From: Spinellus fusiger | Lineage: Eukaryota; Mucoromycota; Mucoromycetes; Mucorales; Phycomycetaceae | Assembly (NCBI GenBank): GCA_025094145.1 | Contig: JALLLS010000028.1 | Span: forward strand, 248,001-312,000 | Length of the DNA: 64,000 nt | Direction: 5' to 3' | In this document: positions 10,715 to 21,412 of the stretch, piece by piece | Position numbering within the stretch: position 1 is the stretch's first letter | How the letters are laid out: every line of letters starts with the position of its first letter | Notes under the pieces: model-generated | The model's input: only the letters and a program-made list of their open reading frames with translations | The model's database searches: none | Told to the model about the DNA's origin: nothing | Translations under genes and position numbers: made by a program

Positions 10715-11085
10715 AAAATGAATAATAAGAAATGAACCTATACTAAATATCTTCATACTTTATATAGTCAATAATTCTTGATATAGAGTGCCTGAAAGTA
10801 CTATATCTTAATAGAGCCTTTTGTCTATGATTCCTTTAGCTATTTTCATATTGATCCAGAAGGAATCCAGACAATTTAAAAAGGTACATAAAATCTGATA
10901 TTTATTAATGAGCTTTTCGGCTTCTATTATAATTTTATTATTGTTCATCTATACTATTATATTCATGGAGATATTTTCATTGACAAAGTATTATCTCTAT
11001 GAGTACACCATGCCTCAATTTCTTCTTCTACAGTGCGATCTTTTTTGTGTAATTTGTGTTTCCATCAGTATATTAGTGTGAGATA
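10715..11085 (-). repeat. Dispersed repeat X, copy 1 (inverted relative to 55287-55660)
   Basis: About 370 bp whose reverse complement matches 55287-55660 closely, by eye over 90 percent identity, including TTTATTAATGAGCTTTTCGG and GGAGATATTTTCATTGAC. Read on the minus strand it starts with a short coding-like stretch (EEEIEAWCTHRDNTL), then meets stops. The family is not recognised. Confidence 0.7.
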
Positions 11086-11370
11086 GAAAATTATAGCTTC
11101 TCCATCTGCTTGGATACTCTTTGAAGACGTGGTATATCATTAGCAAATAGAAAAACACTAACATTATTATAAAAAACCGCATATTAATATAAAAATTGTA
11201 GTTTCTATATTTTTAATAAATAAATAAAAAACCTTATCTAAAAAATAAACAAGCAAAATAATCTTTAAAAGGCCAAGGTAATTAATTGTCTTCTGTTCTT
11301 AAATTTCTCCCCCTGTGTTAGTTTTCCCTTTCGTTGGTTTCATTCTGTGATCGCATTAAGTGCCACTGCC
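11086..11370. other. No gene seen
   Basis: AT-rich spacer between repeat X and an inverted element end. No feature is supportable. Confidence 0.5.
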
Positions 11371-11645
11371 TACACAGCAGGAGATTATTGGGATATATAA
11401 AGAAATATACTGAGAATAAGATCGCAATATCATCATGATTGGCTAATGTGTTTTGAAATGCTTCTTCGCTTTCTAAATGGGCTATTTCAAACTGTACTTG
11501 CTTGTTTTAACAACAGCTATTTACTTTACAGCCAATTCTATACTTTTTAATTGCAAAGACAAAAGATAGATCCAGAATCACCCTAATATTATAACTCAGT
11601 CACTGCATTTATTGTTTAACATGATGTGTTAACTATAAGCCTGTT
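11371..11645 (-). repeat. Right-end fragment of a type I element, inverted, with a micro-inversion
   Basis: TACACAGCAGGAGATTATTG at 11371 is the complement of a type I right end. The following 260 bp is the complement of the right-end region seen at 7370-7580. Within it, 11524-11558 (CTTTACAGCC ... TTGCAAAG) lies in the opposite orientation to its surroundings. Confidence 0.75.
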
Positions 11646-11942
11646 GTAATCATGAAGACAACGGTAGCAGTCACAGACCGATTATTAAGTCGTCCCCTTT
11701 CTACAACGTAATTCATAGTTAAGACACCGCATATTAAAGTCTACTGTACAGGCCATTATTACCAAGTATCCTAAAACAGTAATAGATTATTCTCAATAAC
11801 ACAGTCACCTGTCTACTTATACTAAATAGACATGTAAAATTGTTTTAATAAAAAGCATCTCGTTTTTGAGTCTGATTAATTCCTTTTCGAATTTAACAAA
11901 GCCCATACTATTTGCAGCGTAACACTGCTTAAGAAAGATGTA

Positions 11943-13600
11943 CACTATTTTCACTTATTATTGTCGCACTTTTGGAAAAAAAATTGTCGCACTTTTGGAA
12001 AAAAACTTAGCGCACAAGTGGAAAAAAACTTGTCACATTAATAAATTAAAAGATGGCGTATAAGTTGGATGCGACAAATGCGACAAATGTTTTATTTTTA
12101 AAGAGGCTTCTCTTGTAAGCAATCCTCAAATCTATCGACAGAGTATTTGCAAAACCCTCTGAGGTCACCGAGAAGAACTTGGTTAGATGCATCGGCGATT
12201 CTAGATGACAGAGTTTCTTCTTCCAAGAGTCTTTCTCTTTTTAACCTGCTTTTGCAAACAGACCAGAATTGCTCAATGGGATTCAACTCTGGTGAGTAAG
12301 GGGGAAGATAAACACACTTGTACCCACGGCCTTCAATGAAGCTTTTAATGTCTTCATTCATGTGGATGGGGGCGTTGTCCATAATCAAGTAATTATCCTT
12401 GAAAACATCTGGAAAATTGTCCATGACATCCATTGTATCGCTCAAGAAATTGATATAGTGGCCAGTAACAGTGCCTTTGCTTTGTTTTTGAGAAGGCCTA
12501 CTAGATCCAGTAGTTCTTCTCTTCTTTGAAACAGGCAACATTCGGGGCCGTCTTACTTTTATGTTGACAAGGCCTTGAGCAGATGTTGCTCCCAGGATGG
12601 TTGTTGTTTTAGCCCTCGTTCTTGGTACTTTTACTACTGCACAAGTACCTACTTTTGACCAAGCAAAAGTACGCTTCATGTTGATGTGGAATGCCGTCTC
12701 ATCTATAAAGACACAGTTGCTCATGTAGTCCATGTCTGTCTCCATCCATTTCTGTACCCACTCCTTTTGATTCTTGATCTTTTCAGGACTATTACGATCA
12801 ACTGAATGAAAATGGGCTCTTTTCAGACTGATCTTACAATTTTTGGTGACAAAATTGTAGAGCTGTTTTCGATATCTCTAAATCAATAAAAGACGTTCTC
12901 AAACTCTCCATCATTTGATCCAGGACTAAAGAGGGCTGATCGTTCAATAAATCGACTAAGAATCTTTTATGGCTATCGTCAAGTAGTGCTGGTCTACCGA
13001 CTGGCCTTCCACTACCTTCTTTTCTGGCAATGAATGTCTGAGGGTTCTGCTGATCGTTTGAGTACCATCGCTGAGCAGTGAGTGGGTGGATTTGAAGTTT
13101 CAGTGCAGCAGCTCTGACGCTCATACCCCTTTCATAAACCAATACAAATAACTGCTCTTTCTCATAATCTTTGTAATTCCTGTGGATACCAGGAGTTCTG
13201 TTATCCTCGTCCTTATTGACATCTCTGTCTACGGATTGTTGTACAGTTCTTCTTTCTGGCTTCTCAGGTGGTTTGAGGTCAAGGTACATCCCGAAATTTG
13301 TAACCGTCTCAATGGGGTACGTCTCCTCGTCTACCTCCATCTCCACTACTGTAACGGCTATGCCTTCATCATTATAGATATTTCCTTGGCCGTCTTCGTG
13401 CACAATGTTATTCATTTTTTAAGAAAAGTAAAATGTAAGAAAACCCCAAGTACTTAGAATACGCCAGTTTTAAATCTTTTACTATGCCAAATTTTAATTA
13501 ATTAATGCGACATATTTTATCCCATTAGTACGTCAAGTTTTAATTTATTAATGCGACATATTTTTCTCTAAAAGTGCGACAATAATAAGTGAAAATAGTG
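11943..13600 (-). mobile_element. Tc1/mariner-type DNA transposon, family A copy 2
   Basis: A 1658-bp element with TA at 11941-11942 and 13601-13602 and the same inverted ends (CACTATTTTCACTTATTATT) as the copy at 1496, in opposite orientation. A one-base difference near 13516 (GATAAAATATG against GATAAAAATG) explains the length difference; the encoded peptides are identical. It sits directly against a detached terminus of Tc1 family B (13603). Confidence 0.95.
12098..13415 (-). pseudogene. Tc1/mariner transposase, family A copy 2, same frame break
   Basis: Two minus-strand frames, 13415-12834 (helix-turn-helix half) and 12745-12098 (catalytic half with FIDETAF, IMDNAPIH, LNPIEQFW), are identical in translation to the copy at 1680-2997, including the +1 frame change between them. 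The DDE residues are all present. If the frame change were bypassed, the product would be about 430 residues, within the range of fungal Tc1/mariner enzymes. Confidence 0.85.
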
Positions 13601-13602
13601 TA

Positions 13603-13645
13603 CAGCCACACAACATTAGAAAGTATACGACTCCCTAATTTATTG
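13603..13645. repeat. Detached terminus of Tc1 family B
   Basis: CAGCCACACAACATTAGAAAG followed by TATACGACTCCCTAATTTA matches the complement of the right end of the 8036-9392 element. The partner end is absent; the family A insertion begins exactly at the preceding TA. Confidence 0.75.
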
Positions 13646-14555
13646 TCTATTTAGACCAGAGGAAACAAAATAGGAATAAATGTACTTTATCTTCTTTTTA
13701 TTAAAGCTCAGAGCGATTTTTCAAAGTACACACCCAAAGATTTTTCTGGCCTTTAAGCGATGATATCTTCGCCTTTTAAAACTGAAAATTTCTTGCTTTT
13801 TATGGAACTGCATTTAAAACTGAAAATTTCCTGCCTTTTATGGAACTGTACTTGAAATCAAAGGTTTGCGAGTATCCAAAATTTTCTTACCTTTTATGGA
13901 ATACCTCAATATCAAATTGTATTATCAATAAAAATACTGTTTATGAATAATATTATTTATTGTAATAGTATATATAATAATACTGTAGCTAATAATATAC
14001 TATTACTATAGCTACTGCTGTTCTAGTTATATTCCTTCATAGCAATAGAATCTATACCCTAGAAGCCTTATGCTTTAATATTGGAAGATAGATAACTATG
14101 CTCAGGAGTATACCCTAGACAGCCTAGACCGTATAGAAGGAAGAAGACCACCTAAGACTGACTTGAGAAGAGACTTGACCTATCTAATAACAGAAGAGTA
14201 TATTAGTGATAGTTCAATCAAGAGAGATAGTATGCTTACCTTTTAGCTAATACTTGTCTTGAGAATAATAAGCCATATGCTATCTATTAAAAGAAGAGTC
14301 AGTACTATGTCTTGTACATTGCAATGAGCTCAAGCCCAGATGATGACACTGCTTACCTTTTTATCTCAAAAATAGCCTTTGGTAGTGTCTATTACTTCTT
14401 TCTATTGTTTCTCTTTGTCAATAATTGCACATTACCTTGATTATTTATGCTCATCTCAATAAATACTTAAGTATCAAGCTGTATAGACAGTGTAAGAAAT
14501 AACAAAATAATAACAAGACCAAAGAATAAAAAATATTCTTATTCTGGTGGGTATA

Positions 14556-15245
14556 CAGTCCCATGCAATAAATGAGTGGATAGCAAATCAATTTTTTATT
14601 TTTATTTTACAGTTTATTCAAACAATGACTTCAAGCAATGAAAATCAGCCAACTCTTAGTTAAGAACATGAAGATAGTCCTATCAAAAGAAGAGAGTATG
14701 AAATGTTTATTAGAGGTCAAATCATAGGACAATGAAAAGGATATGCTACTTATCAAGATATTGCTGAGGATATTGACATCCCAAAGAGCACAATGGGCAA
14801 GATCGTCTTATTGTATAAAAACAAAGACACAATTCAACTCAAAATGCATACAGGAAGACTTGAAAAGGTGTCATCTACTTCAAAACTGGCAATCATTTTG
14901 TCTATTTTCATAAACCCTATACAAATCATTGTATATCATTTGAGAAATACGAATGATGTAAAAACAAAGTTATTTGGTCGGACGAATCCTATTTTACAGT
15001 TGTGGGCAATGATAAAGAGACTAGAGTAATTAAAGATAAAGGCTCTGTTACAAAGCACTGAGCAATATTCTTATAATAAGAATGTAGACAATCATTTAAT
15101 AAACAACTTTTCCAAATATTGTGTTATTCCATAAGCCTTTTATTATGAATATCTTTGATTGATAGATATGCCTTTATTTTTCAAAATAAAAATAAAAATA
15201 AAATAAAAAAAGAATTTCTGTCCACTCACTCATTGTATGGGACTG
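14556..15245 (+). mobile_element. Tc1/mariner family C, internally deleted
   Basis: A 690-bp element flanked by TA, with inverted ends CAGTCCCATGCAATAAATGA and TCACTCATTGTATGGGACTG. It keeps the N-terminal DNA-binding part of the transposase (IRGQIIGQ, ATYQDIAEDIDIPKSTMGKI, the last spanning 14751-14804) and a short piece near FGRTNPILQLW, but has lost most of the catalytic core compared with the copy at 19632-21012. Confidence 0.85.
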
Positions 15246-15430
15246 TATATGTGTATAGAAAACCCGTGGAATTCACACTTTCCATTGATAAATATACAAG
15301 CTTTATGCTTTAACACAACTTCTTGGTTTTCATATCACGGATTGAATGAATGGAATATGGAAACCTATTATAAAACAGAAATATTATAAAAAGAAAAAAA
15401 AAGTGAACTCGTCTTTATTTTATTTTCATC

Positions 15431-16585
15431 ATGGAACATGCTCTGAAGATGATAGCAGTGAAAAGCTCAATCACTGGTATTGGATGGAAGCCACAATATC
15501 TCTCGCCGCTCAAGACACTTGTATCTACTATTCATATTCTTGTAACGCATAAATTCGCTTTTCTAAAGTATATATTCATTCAAGAATTGGAAAACAACCC
15601 TGCCTTTGCTCTGGAGGATTTTGCCAATGTTAATTTTTACAGTGAGGTCTTTTTGTCGCTTCTTCAGAGGTTCAAGCCAAATAAACAAGCAAATTCTTCA
15701 AAATCAAGAACCAGTCGAGAACTTATCAACAGCCATCGAGACATGTACTCTCAACACAGTTTATATGAGCCAGTCATTTTAAAGTATGCCTACCAAATAG
15801 TTATGTAGGAAGCAAGGAAAATAAATACAACGTACCTCAATGGTATCTCATTACACTTTGGAAACAAGCTGCGCATGTTCTTAAACATACTTTTGAAAAA
15901 GAATGAACGAATAAAGACAGTGAAAGATGAAATAAAGAAGAAGAGCAGCACAGAGATGGAAGTATCAGCTGCAGTAAAGGACATTATTGAACAATTCAGT
16001 AAAGTCAAAACAGCCATTTTATCTGAAAAAATCGACACTACCAAAAGAATTCCTCTCTTCTCATGATATTGATGATTTATGATATCTTTAGCTCTTATCC
16101 CATGAACTATCCATTTTCCAAAGACTTATTATCAATCATTTAGACAAAGACATAGTATGAAGGGGCTGTTGTTGATGCATGAAGATAGAAGGGTTCAAGG
16201 TGGTCCTTTTTGATGAGTTCAAAACATCCAGTTTTTGTCCTGCCTGTGAGAATGGTGAGCTTGAGAAATTCAAGAAAGTGAAAAAACTAAGACCCTTCAG
16301 AAGAGAGAAGAACCCCTCAGTGACATGTCATGGTCTTTTAAGGTAAAAATATTCTTTACTTTATATAAAAGTCAAAGAAAAGGCCAATAAGTCTATTATT
16401 ATTATTTTATTTAAGTGCAGAAACCAACAATGTTTGAAGATCATGACCAAAACTGCTGGAGTTTCTGATTAGATGATTTCTCAATGCTTTTGGAATCGGG
16501 ACATGGCAGCAACATTGAACTTTCGTCATGTTCTTTTTTTTAGACTACGAGAGGAAGACAAACGACCCAAACACTTTTTCCGAGT
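15431..16585 (+). pseudogene. Fanzor (eukaryotic TnpB/OrfB-like RNA-guided nuclease family), decayed
   Basis: Fanzor proteins are eukaryotic relatives of TnpB, with a split RuvC domain and a zinc finger, usually carried by transposons. The first part (15431-15805) is helical and ends with the LYEPVILKYAYQIVM segment, followed by LHFGNKLRMFLNILLKKNER (about 15850-15905) and a poorly preserved stretch with HDIDDL near 16062. After an apparent deletion come GFKVVLFDEFKTSSFCPACE (about 16190-16250) and CHGLL, interrupted by a probable intron (16343-16415), then CRNQQC and, after one in-frame stop, WNRDMAATLNFRH with the RuvC-III Asp, then RPKHFFR. Stops and frameshifts disable it; RuvC-I and RuvC-II were not located. 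It lies near the right end of the type II element, the usual place for a nuclease followed by guide RNA. The assignment rests on the zinc-finger and WNRD motifs. Confidence 0.7.
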
Positions 16586-16937
16586 AAAGACAGTACAGTC
16601 TGTTGGTACCAAAAAAAAGTGTGTCACCATTAGCTAGTAGTAGCCAACCCACCAAAACATCAAAAAAAAGGAATCCGGTGTAGTTACCGCTACACTTAAC
16701 CAAAATACACATACGTTTTTTTTGGAACCATACTACATTTCTATACCATAATTTCCCCAAAGATGCACCAATACTTTATGAAGATAGTGTAGCTATTGCT
16801 AGGATAGGCAGACAGAGTTTGAAGTAGTTCATTTAGACAGCAAAAATACCTTTTTTAAATACTTTGTCCAATCATAAAAATAGTGTTAATTTATTGTCTG
16901 TGTATTTACTTTTATATCCCAAAAATCTTTAGGTGTA

Positions 16938-17240
16938 GATAATGCAGAATAGTAACCATTCCACTGTTTATGACCTGACAATAACAAGACAAATTGAATA
17001 CAGGATTTATAGAGAGATTCTTAGCTGGATTCCATAGCTTAAAAATAAACTCACCTCCCATTAGTCTAGCTTCATCTTATTTGGTTTATCTGCTCTCTAT
17101 AAACACTTTTGACAAGGAAAGGCTGAACTCATATCCATGCCATATGCAATCTCTCACGCCTAGGATTATATATTATGACACAGTGACTCATAACTACAAC
17201 AGGAACAGTCTTTCTGAACTTCATAGCAAGCCTCTCAATA
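16938..17240. other. No gene seen
   Basis: Spacer between the right end of the type II element and a minus-strand Plavaka-like relic. A plus-strand frame (16994-17251) has no recognisable motif. Confidence 0.45.
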
Positions 17241-17718
17241 CTTCATTCTAACATCCCCAAGCCTTCAACAATTTCTATAAACATGCCCATTACCAAAAGA
17301 TTATGATCTGTACAGAAAAGAAAGCAAGTTCATCTTGTTTCTCTTCTTCAATGATATTACTGCTATTGATACTAATGAATTGTCTGTTGGGTGGCGGTGA
17401 GAAAGTTAAAGACTTACCCAAATAATACTTTTTTTTCTATGGTGATGAGCAGTATGTGTATGTAGCGACCTCTACAAAGTAAGGGCGGGTAGACACTTTG
17501 ACAATTTCTTTATCAATGTCCAAGACATTGGATAATACTAATTGATTTTTTCAATGAAAACAAGTATGGCAGTATAGACATTGAGATAGTCAAGTCTAGA
17601 TTTATATTATTCAACCATTCTATCTACCACATGCAGTCAAGAAAGGGGTAAGCTTAAGTAGAGACCAAAGGTTCACCACCACAAACAACAACAACAATAG
17701 AGAATACACTCTAGTCTC

Positions 17719-18668
17719 CTACTCATAAATCATATTGAGAGTTGTTCTTGAAAAAAAAACTGTGAATCTGGGGTGTTGGAACAACGATTGAGTTCTCCAC
17801 ATTTTTCCTTGTGTCAGAGAAATGCTCTGCTTTGGGCGCTTGTCAGGAAGAGCAGAGAGCATTCTCGTCCTCAATGGGTTTGCGGTAAGAAGCCTCAAGT
17901 GCTCGGAAGGCTTGTTTATTGAGAACTCGTGGATGACACTTTGATAGGGTTGATCCTTGCACTCCATCACTATAGTTAATTTATGAGTAGCGGTGGTGAA
18001 GCTTCGGATCTAGTTCTTTGCTTTCTTGTCAAAGTTAAATACGCTGTCTAATGGAGGTATATCTTCCCGGGGATCAGCAACCCAGGCACCCCTCAGATCC
18101 TTAGATAATGTGAGAACCTTTGCAGCAAGTTGTTTCGAGAAATCGCTTTCATTCTCGGTAAAAAACTGATGTAGGATCATTTGTGTTCTAGTTGTGAATG
18201 GAAAGTGATCGTTTACAAGGGCTGTTCTTTCAAATGCACTGTTACTGTGGTTTATCTCTTTTCTTTGTGTTCCACTGCTCTCAGAAACTCCATTTGAGCT
18301 ACCAGTAGCTGCAGCATGGAAGCCTGGAGACATATTGGTAGGGGCAAGACTATACATAATAACCATTAACCCCACTATTAGTTGGAATCCTTATGGGCTG
18401 TTTCTCCACTCTACTAGAATTACCCAACAGTAGGTTCGGGTGCCATGCTACTTACAGGAGGAGACGAAGATCTATCCAACAAGAATATAGCAGAATAAGT
18501 AACAATTACTTTTTAGACATGAGCTTGTTTTTACCTCTCATGGAACCTTGCCATGTGTCTTTTCAGGCTAAACTTGGAGCTGAACTCTTTTTTGCATGGT
18601 TTGCAGGTAAGACTAATAGATTCATCACTGGGAGACATTTTGTTGAACCGTAATGTAGAAAAAGACAT
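17719..18668 (-). pseudogene. Second Plavaka-like transposase remnant (minus strand)
   Basis: Exon 1 (18668-18535) encodes a C2H2 finger (CKPCKKEFSSKFSLKRHMAR) and ends at a GTAAAAA donor, matching the exon structure of the gene at 4138. The body (18375-18010 and 17970-17719) aligns with that gene: FERTALVNDHFPFTTRTQMI, PREDIPPLDSVFNFDKKAKN, then INKPSEHLRLLTANPL and MLSALPDKRPKQS. A stop separates the two blocks. Homology becomes faint below 17719 and the catalytic half is missing. The two copies differ widely, so they represent separate old lineages. Confidence 0.75.
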
Positions 18669-18809
18669 TGTGATGAGGACTATTACTTTGAAGAAGGTAA
18701 GTTTATAACATAAATTTTGACTTAATGATATAAAAGTAGAGGCTAAGATAAAATACGTCATCAAAATGGCCAAAAATGTGCAGGGTAATGTTCTATTATA
18801 AGGCAGCAA

Positions 18810-19629
18810 AAAGTGAAAATCACCACAAGTTATTCTAATATTAAACCAATAAAGATGTTCCTTGGGTCCATCTCAAGTAATCTTCTTGTTTTTCATAAGA
18901 TCAATAGTATCTATAAAAGGTAGTTTGAACTATGCTATGAATTAATTTGTGGTTGTATAGTATATACATTCAGATAAATCACTACTATAAAAGGACACAA
19001 AGTGAAAGGTAGGTTGGTAGGTATTATTATTTATTTATTTATTTATTTTTTTAAAAAAAAAAACACTGGAAGATGGAAAGCTCAGAGATTGGAAGTTAAT
19101 TCAAATAATAAGCAAGACGTTTAACAATAATAAATACAAAGATGCCTATTGTATATAATAACTCTTGTTTTTATCACTCTAACCATGAGAAATCTAAAAC
19201 ATATTAGAATAAGGCAAGATAATCGATATGATTGATGAATCAAATATAAATGAAATGATAGAAAAAAAGATAAGTCAAATCAAATCAAATCAAATCAAAT
19301 CAACTGGAAATTAATCGTTGTCTCTGAGTATAACAAGAAAATCTACTACACATGTCAATCATAAGAGAAATATTGAGCTTATATGTACCCACTCATTGTC
19401 GTGAAAAGTTATCAATATGATAGCTATTTAGCAATAGAATGGATATAATTATTCAGAATAATAGGGTACTTTATCATTATTTGAGTAGTTCTTAAGAAAA
19501 CATGTTCATATGTCTATATAGAATAAATAAGATAAAGTAAAAGAGTAGAATAATAAACAATTATGAGTAGGTGCTTATTCCCTAGAATATCACAGCGATA
19601 TTTGAAACTCATGCAATAGTTAAGTCATG
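18810..19629. other. No gene; AT-rich with simple repeats
   Basis: Contains a TTTA/poly-A run (19028-19063) and a CAAAT pentamer run (about 19278-19300). No coding signal is recognised. Confidence 0.5.
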
Positions 19630-19631
19630 TA

Positions 19632-21012
19632 CAGTCCCATGTAATAAGTGACTAAAAAGATAAATATCTATTTTTTATTCTTCAAAAATAAAATAGGTCT
19701 TTTCTTTTCTTTTCTTTTATAACTTATTCAAAAAACGACCTTAAGCAATTGAAATAAGTAGAGTCTTAGCCAAGAATATGAAGATAGTCCCACCAAAAGA
19801 AGAGAGCATGCTATGTTTATTAGAGGCCAAATCATAGGACAATGGAAAAAACATGCTACTTAATATATTTCTGACGATCTTGACATCCCAAAGATCACAG
19901 TGGGCAGGATCGTTCTATTGTATATATATATATATATAAAAGGCATAACTCGATCACAAAATGCATACAGGAAGACCTGAAAATGTTTCATCTACTTCAA
20001 AACTGGCTATCGTTTTGTCTACTCGCAGAAACCTTATGCAAACAATTGCATATCATTTGAAAATTATGAATGATGCAGGCGTGGATATTTACCGTAGGAC
20101 ATTTCTAAAATGTATGAATGAACTCGGGGGGTTTTCATTCTCACTATTAATAAAATCTCGTATGACACTTACTCACAAGCAAAGACAATTGGAATGGTGT
20201 AAAAACAAGGTTGGTTGACCGGTGGTGAGGTGGAGTAACGTCGTTTGGTCTAATGAGTCTCGTTTTACAGTTGTGGGCAATGATAAAGGAACTATAGTGA
20301 TCAGGAAGAAAGTTAAAAGCTATAAGGAGAGTCATAAGCAAAGAATATACAAGTATGATAAGGGTTCAGTCGTAGTTTAGGGTTGCTTTTGGCGTGAAGG
20401 TGTAGGACCTCTTGTACTCTTGAAGGGATCAGTTAATCAAGACAGGTATATTAATGTACTTGCCATATACTTTCTTTCTTGGTTCCAAAAATTTCAAGAG
20501 AACCCCAATAAGACCATTTTCTTCCAAGAAGACAGTGCTTCTTGCCACACAGGAACATAGAGTAGATGGTACAAACAAGAGAGATGTAGGATTGAAGGTT
20601 TTGATTTTTGGCCTGCACAAAGTCCAGATCTTAACCCAATTGAGCATGTCTGGGCTTATCTTGAAAAGAAGATCGAGCCTCGTCGAACAAGCATAACCAA
20701 TACAAAACAGCTTGAACAATGCTTGCATAGTGAATGAGAGAAGATCCCAAATGAATTTCTGGAAAATTTAGTGGATGGCATGCCAAGGAGGTGCTCCGCT
20801 GTGATGAAGAATAAAGTCTTTGCTAGAAAGTACCAAGCAATATATTTATAATGAGGATGTAGACAATCATCTAAAGATCAATTTTTCCAAATCTTGTGTT
20901 ATTCCATAAACCTTTTATTATGAACATCTTAGACTGATAGATATGCCTTTAATTTTCAAAAAAAAAATTAAAAAAATTGATTTTTTGTTTAGTCACTTAT
21001 TACTTAGGGCTG
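19632..21012 (+). mobile_element. Tc1/mariner family C, near full length
   Basis: A 1381-bp element flanked by TA (19630-19631, 21013-21014), with inverted ends CAGTCCCATGTAATAAGTGA and TCACTTATTACTTAGGGCTG. It is the fuller relative of the deleted copy at 14556. Confidence 0.9.
19775..20851 (+). pseudogene. Tc1/mariner transposase, family C, with point stops and a changed catalytic Asp
   Basis: Nearly the whole Tc1 transposase can be followed in one region: DNA-binding half (FIRGQIIGQWKKHAT, DDLDIPKITVGRIVLLY), a central part (RRTFLKCMNELGGFSFSLLI), and the catalytic core with WSNESRF where WSDESRF is usual (first Asp changed to Asn), second Asp in FFQEDSASCHT, and Glu in SPDLNPIEHVW. Stops interrupt it near 20218 (TGA), 20378 (TAG, where VWGCF is expected) and 20736 (TGA), with one stop in the N-terminal half. 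It ends with KVFARKYQAIYL. Several lesions fit G-to-A changes. Confidence 0.85.
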
Positions 21013-21189
21013 TATAGAAAATAAAATAAAAAACTAGCACTAATTTTAAACATATAAAGAAATAGGTCTCTACACTACTTCTCTCGGTTGTGTTTGTTAA
21101 AGGCTAGATTTTATCCACAGAAATATTCTTGTTTTATACAAGGCTAACCATATAGTGTGACCAGAAAAAAATCTTTCAACTAAATCCAC

Positions 21190-21412
21190 GATGAACAAAT
21201 TAAGCTTTAAGTTTTTCTTATTTTCTTGTATCTGCTGCATATTTTTGAGGTTTTAAGCTCACTAATGTCAACGATAATATATTGAAGGGCCTTTGATCTA
21301 GGTTTAAGTTTTCTTTGAAGTATAGCTGAAGTATCATGTCTGGCACTTGATCTTGACTGTATCAGACTTCTTCATCACATCACCGAGTGCAATAAAAATT
21401 ACACAAGGAGAG
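21190..21412 (-). pseudogene. Possible Fanzor/TnpB-like fragment (minus strand)
   Basis: Minus-strand translation gives FIALGD, a frame change, SSARHDTSAILQRKLKPRSK, then IIVDISELKTSKICSRY. This resembles the TnpB/Fanzor stretch running from the central RuvC strand to the zinc finger (DE-KTSK-CS-C), with the second Cys of the CxxC changed to Tyr. No WNRD motif is visible downstream. The assignment is tentative. Confidence 0.4.

Larger units (their letters stand above)
13727..16937 (+). mobile_element. Terminal-repeat element, type II ends, carrying a decayed Fanzor
   Basis: The left end TACACACCCAAAGATTTTTC (13727) pairs with an inverted right end AAAAATCTTTAGGTGTA (16937). The left 750 bp (for example GGAAGATAGATAACTATG, CATTCCTTCATAGC) and the right 100 bp (TTTAGACAGC, ACTTTGTCCAATCATAAAAA) belong to the same family as the Plavaka-like element at 3254. 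In place of the Plavaka transposase it contains a Tc1 family C insertion (14556-15245) and a Fanzor-type pseudogene (15431-16585). The left and right ends are assigned to one element from matching subtype and order. Confidence 0.65.
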
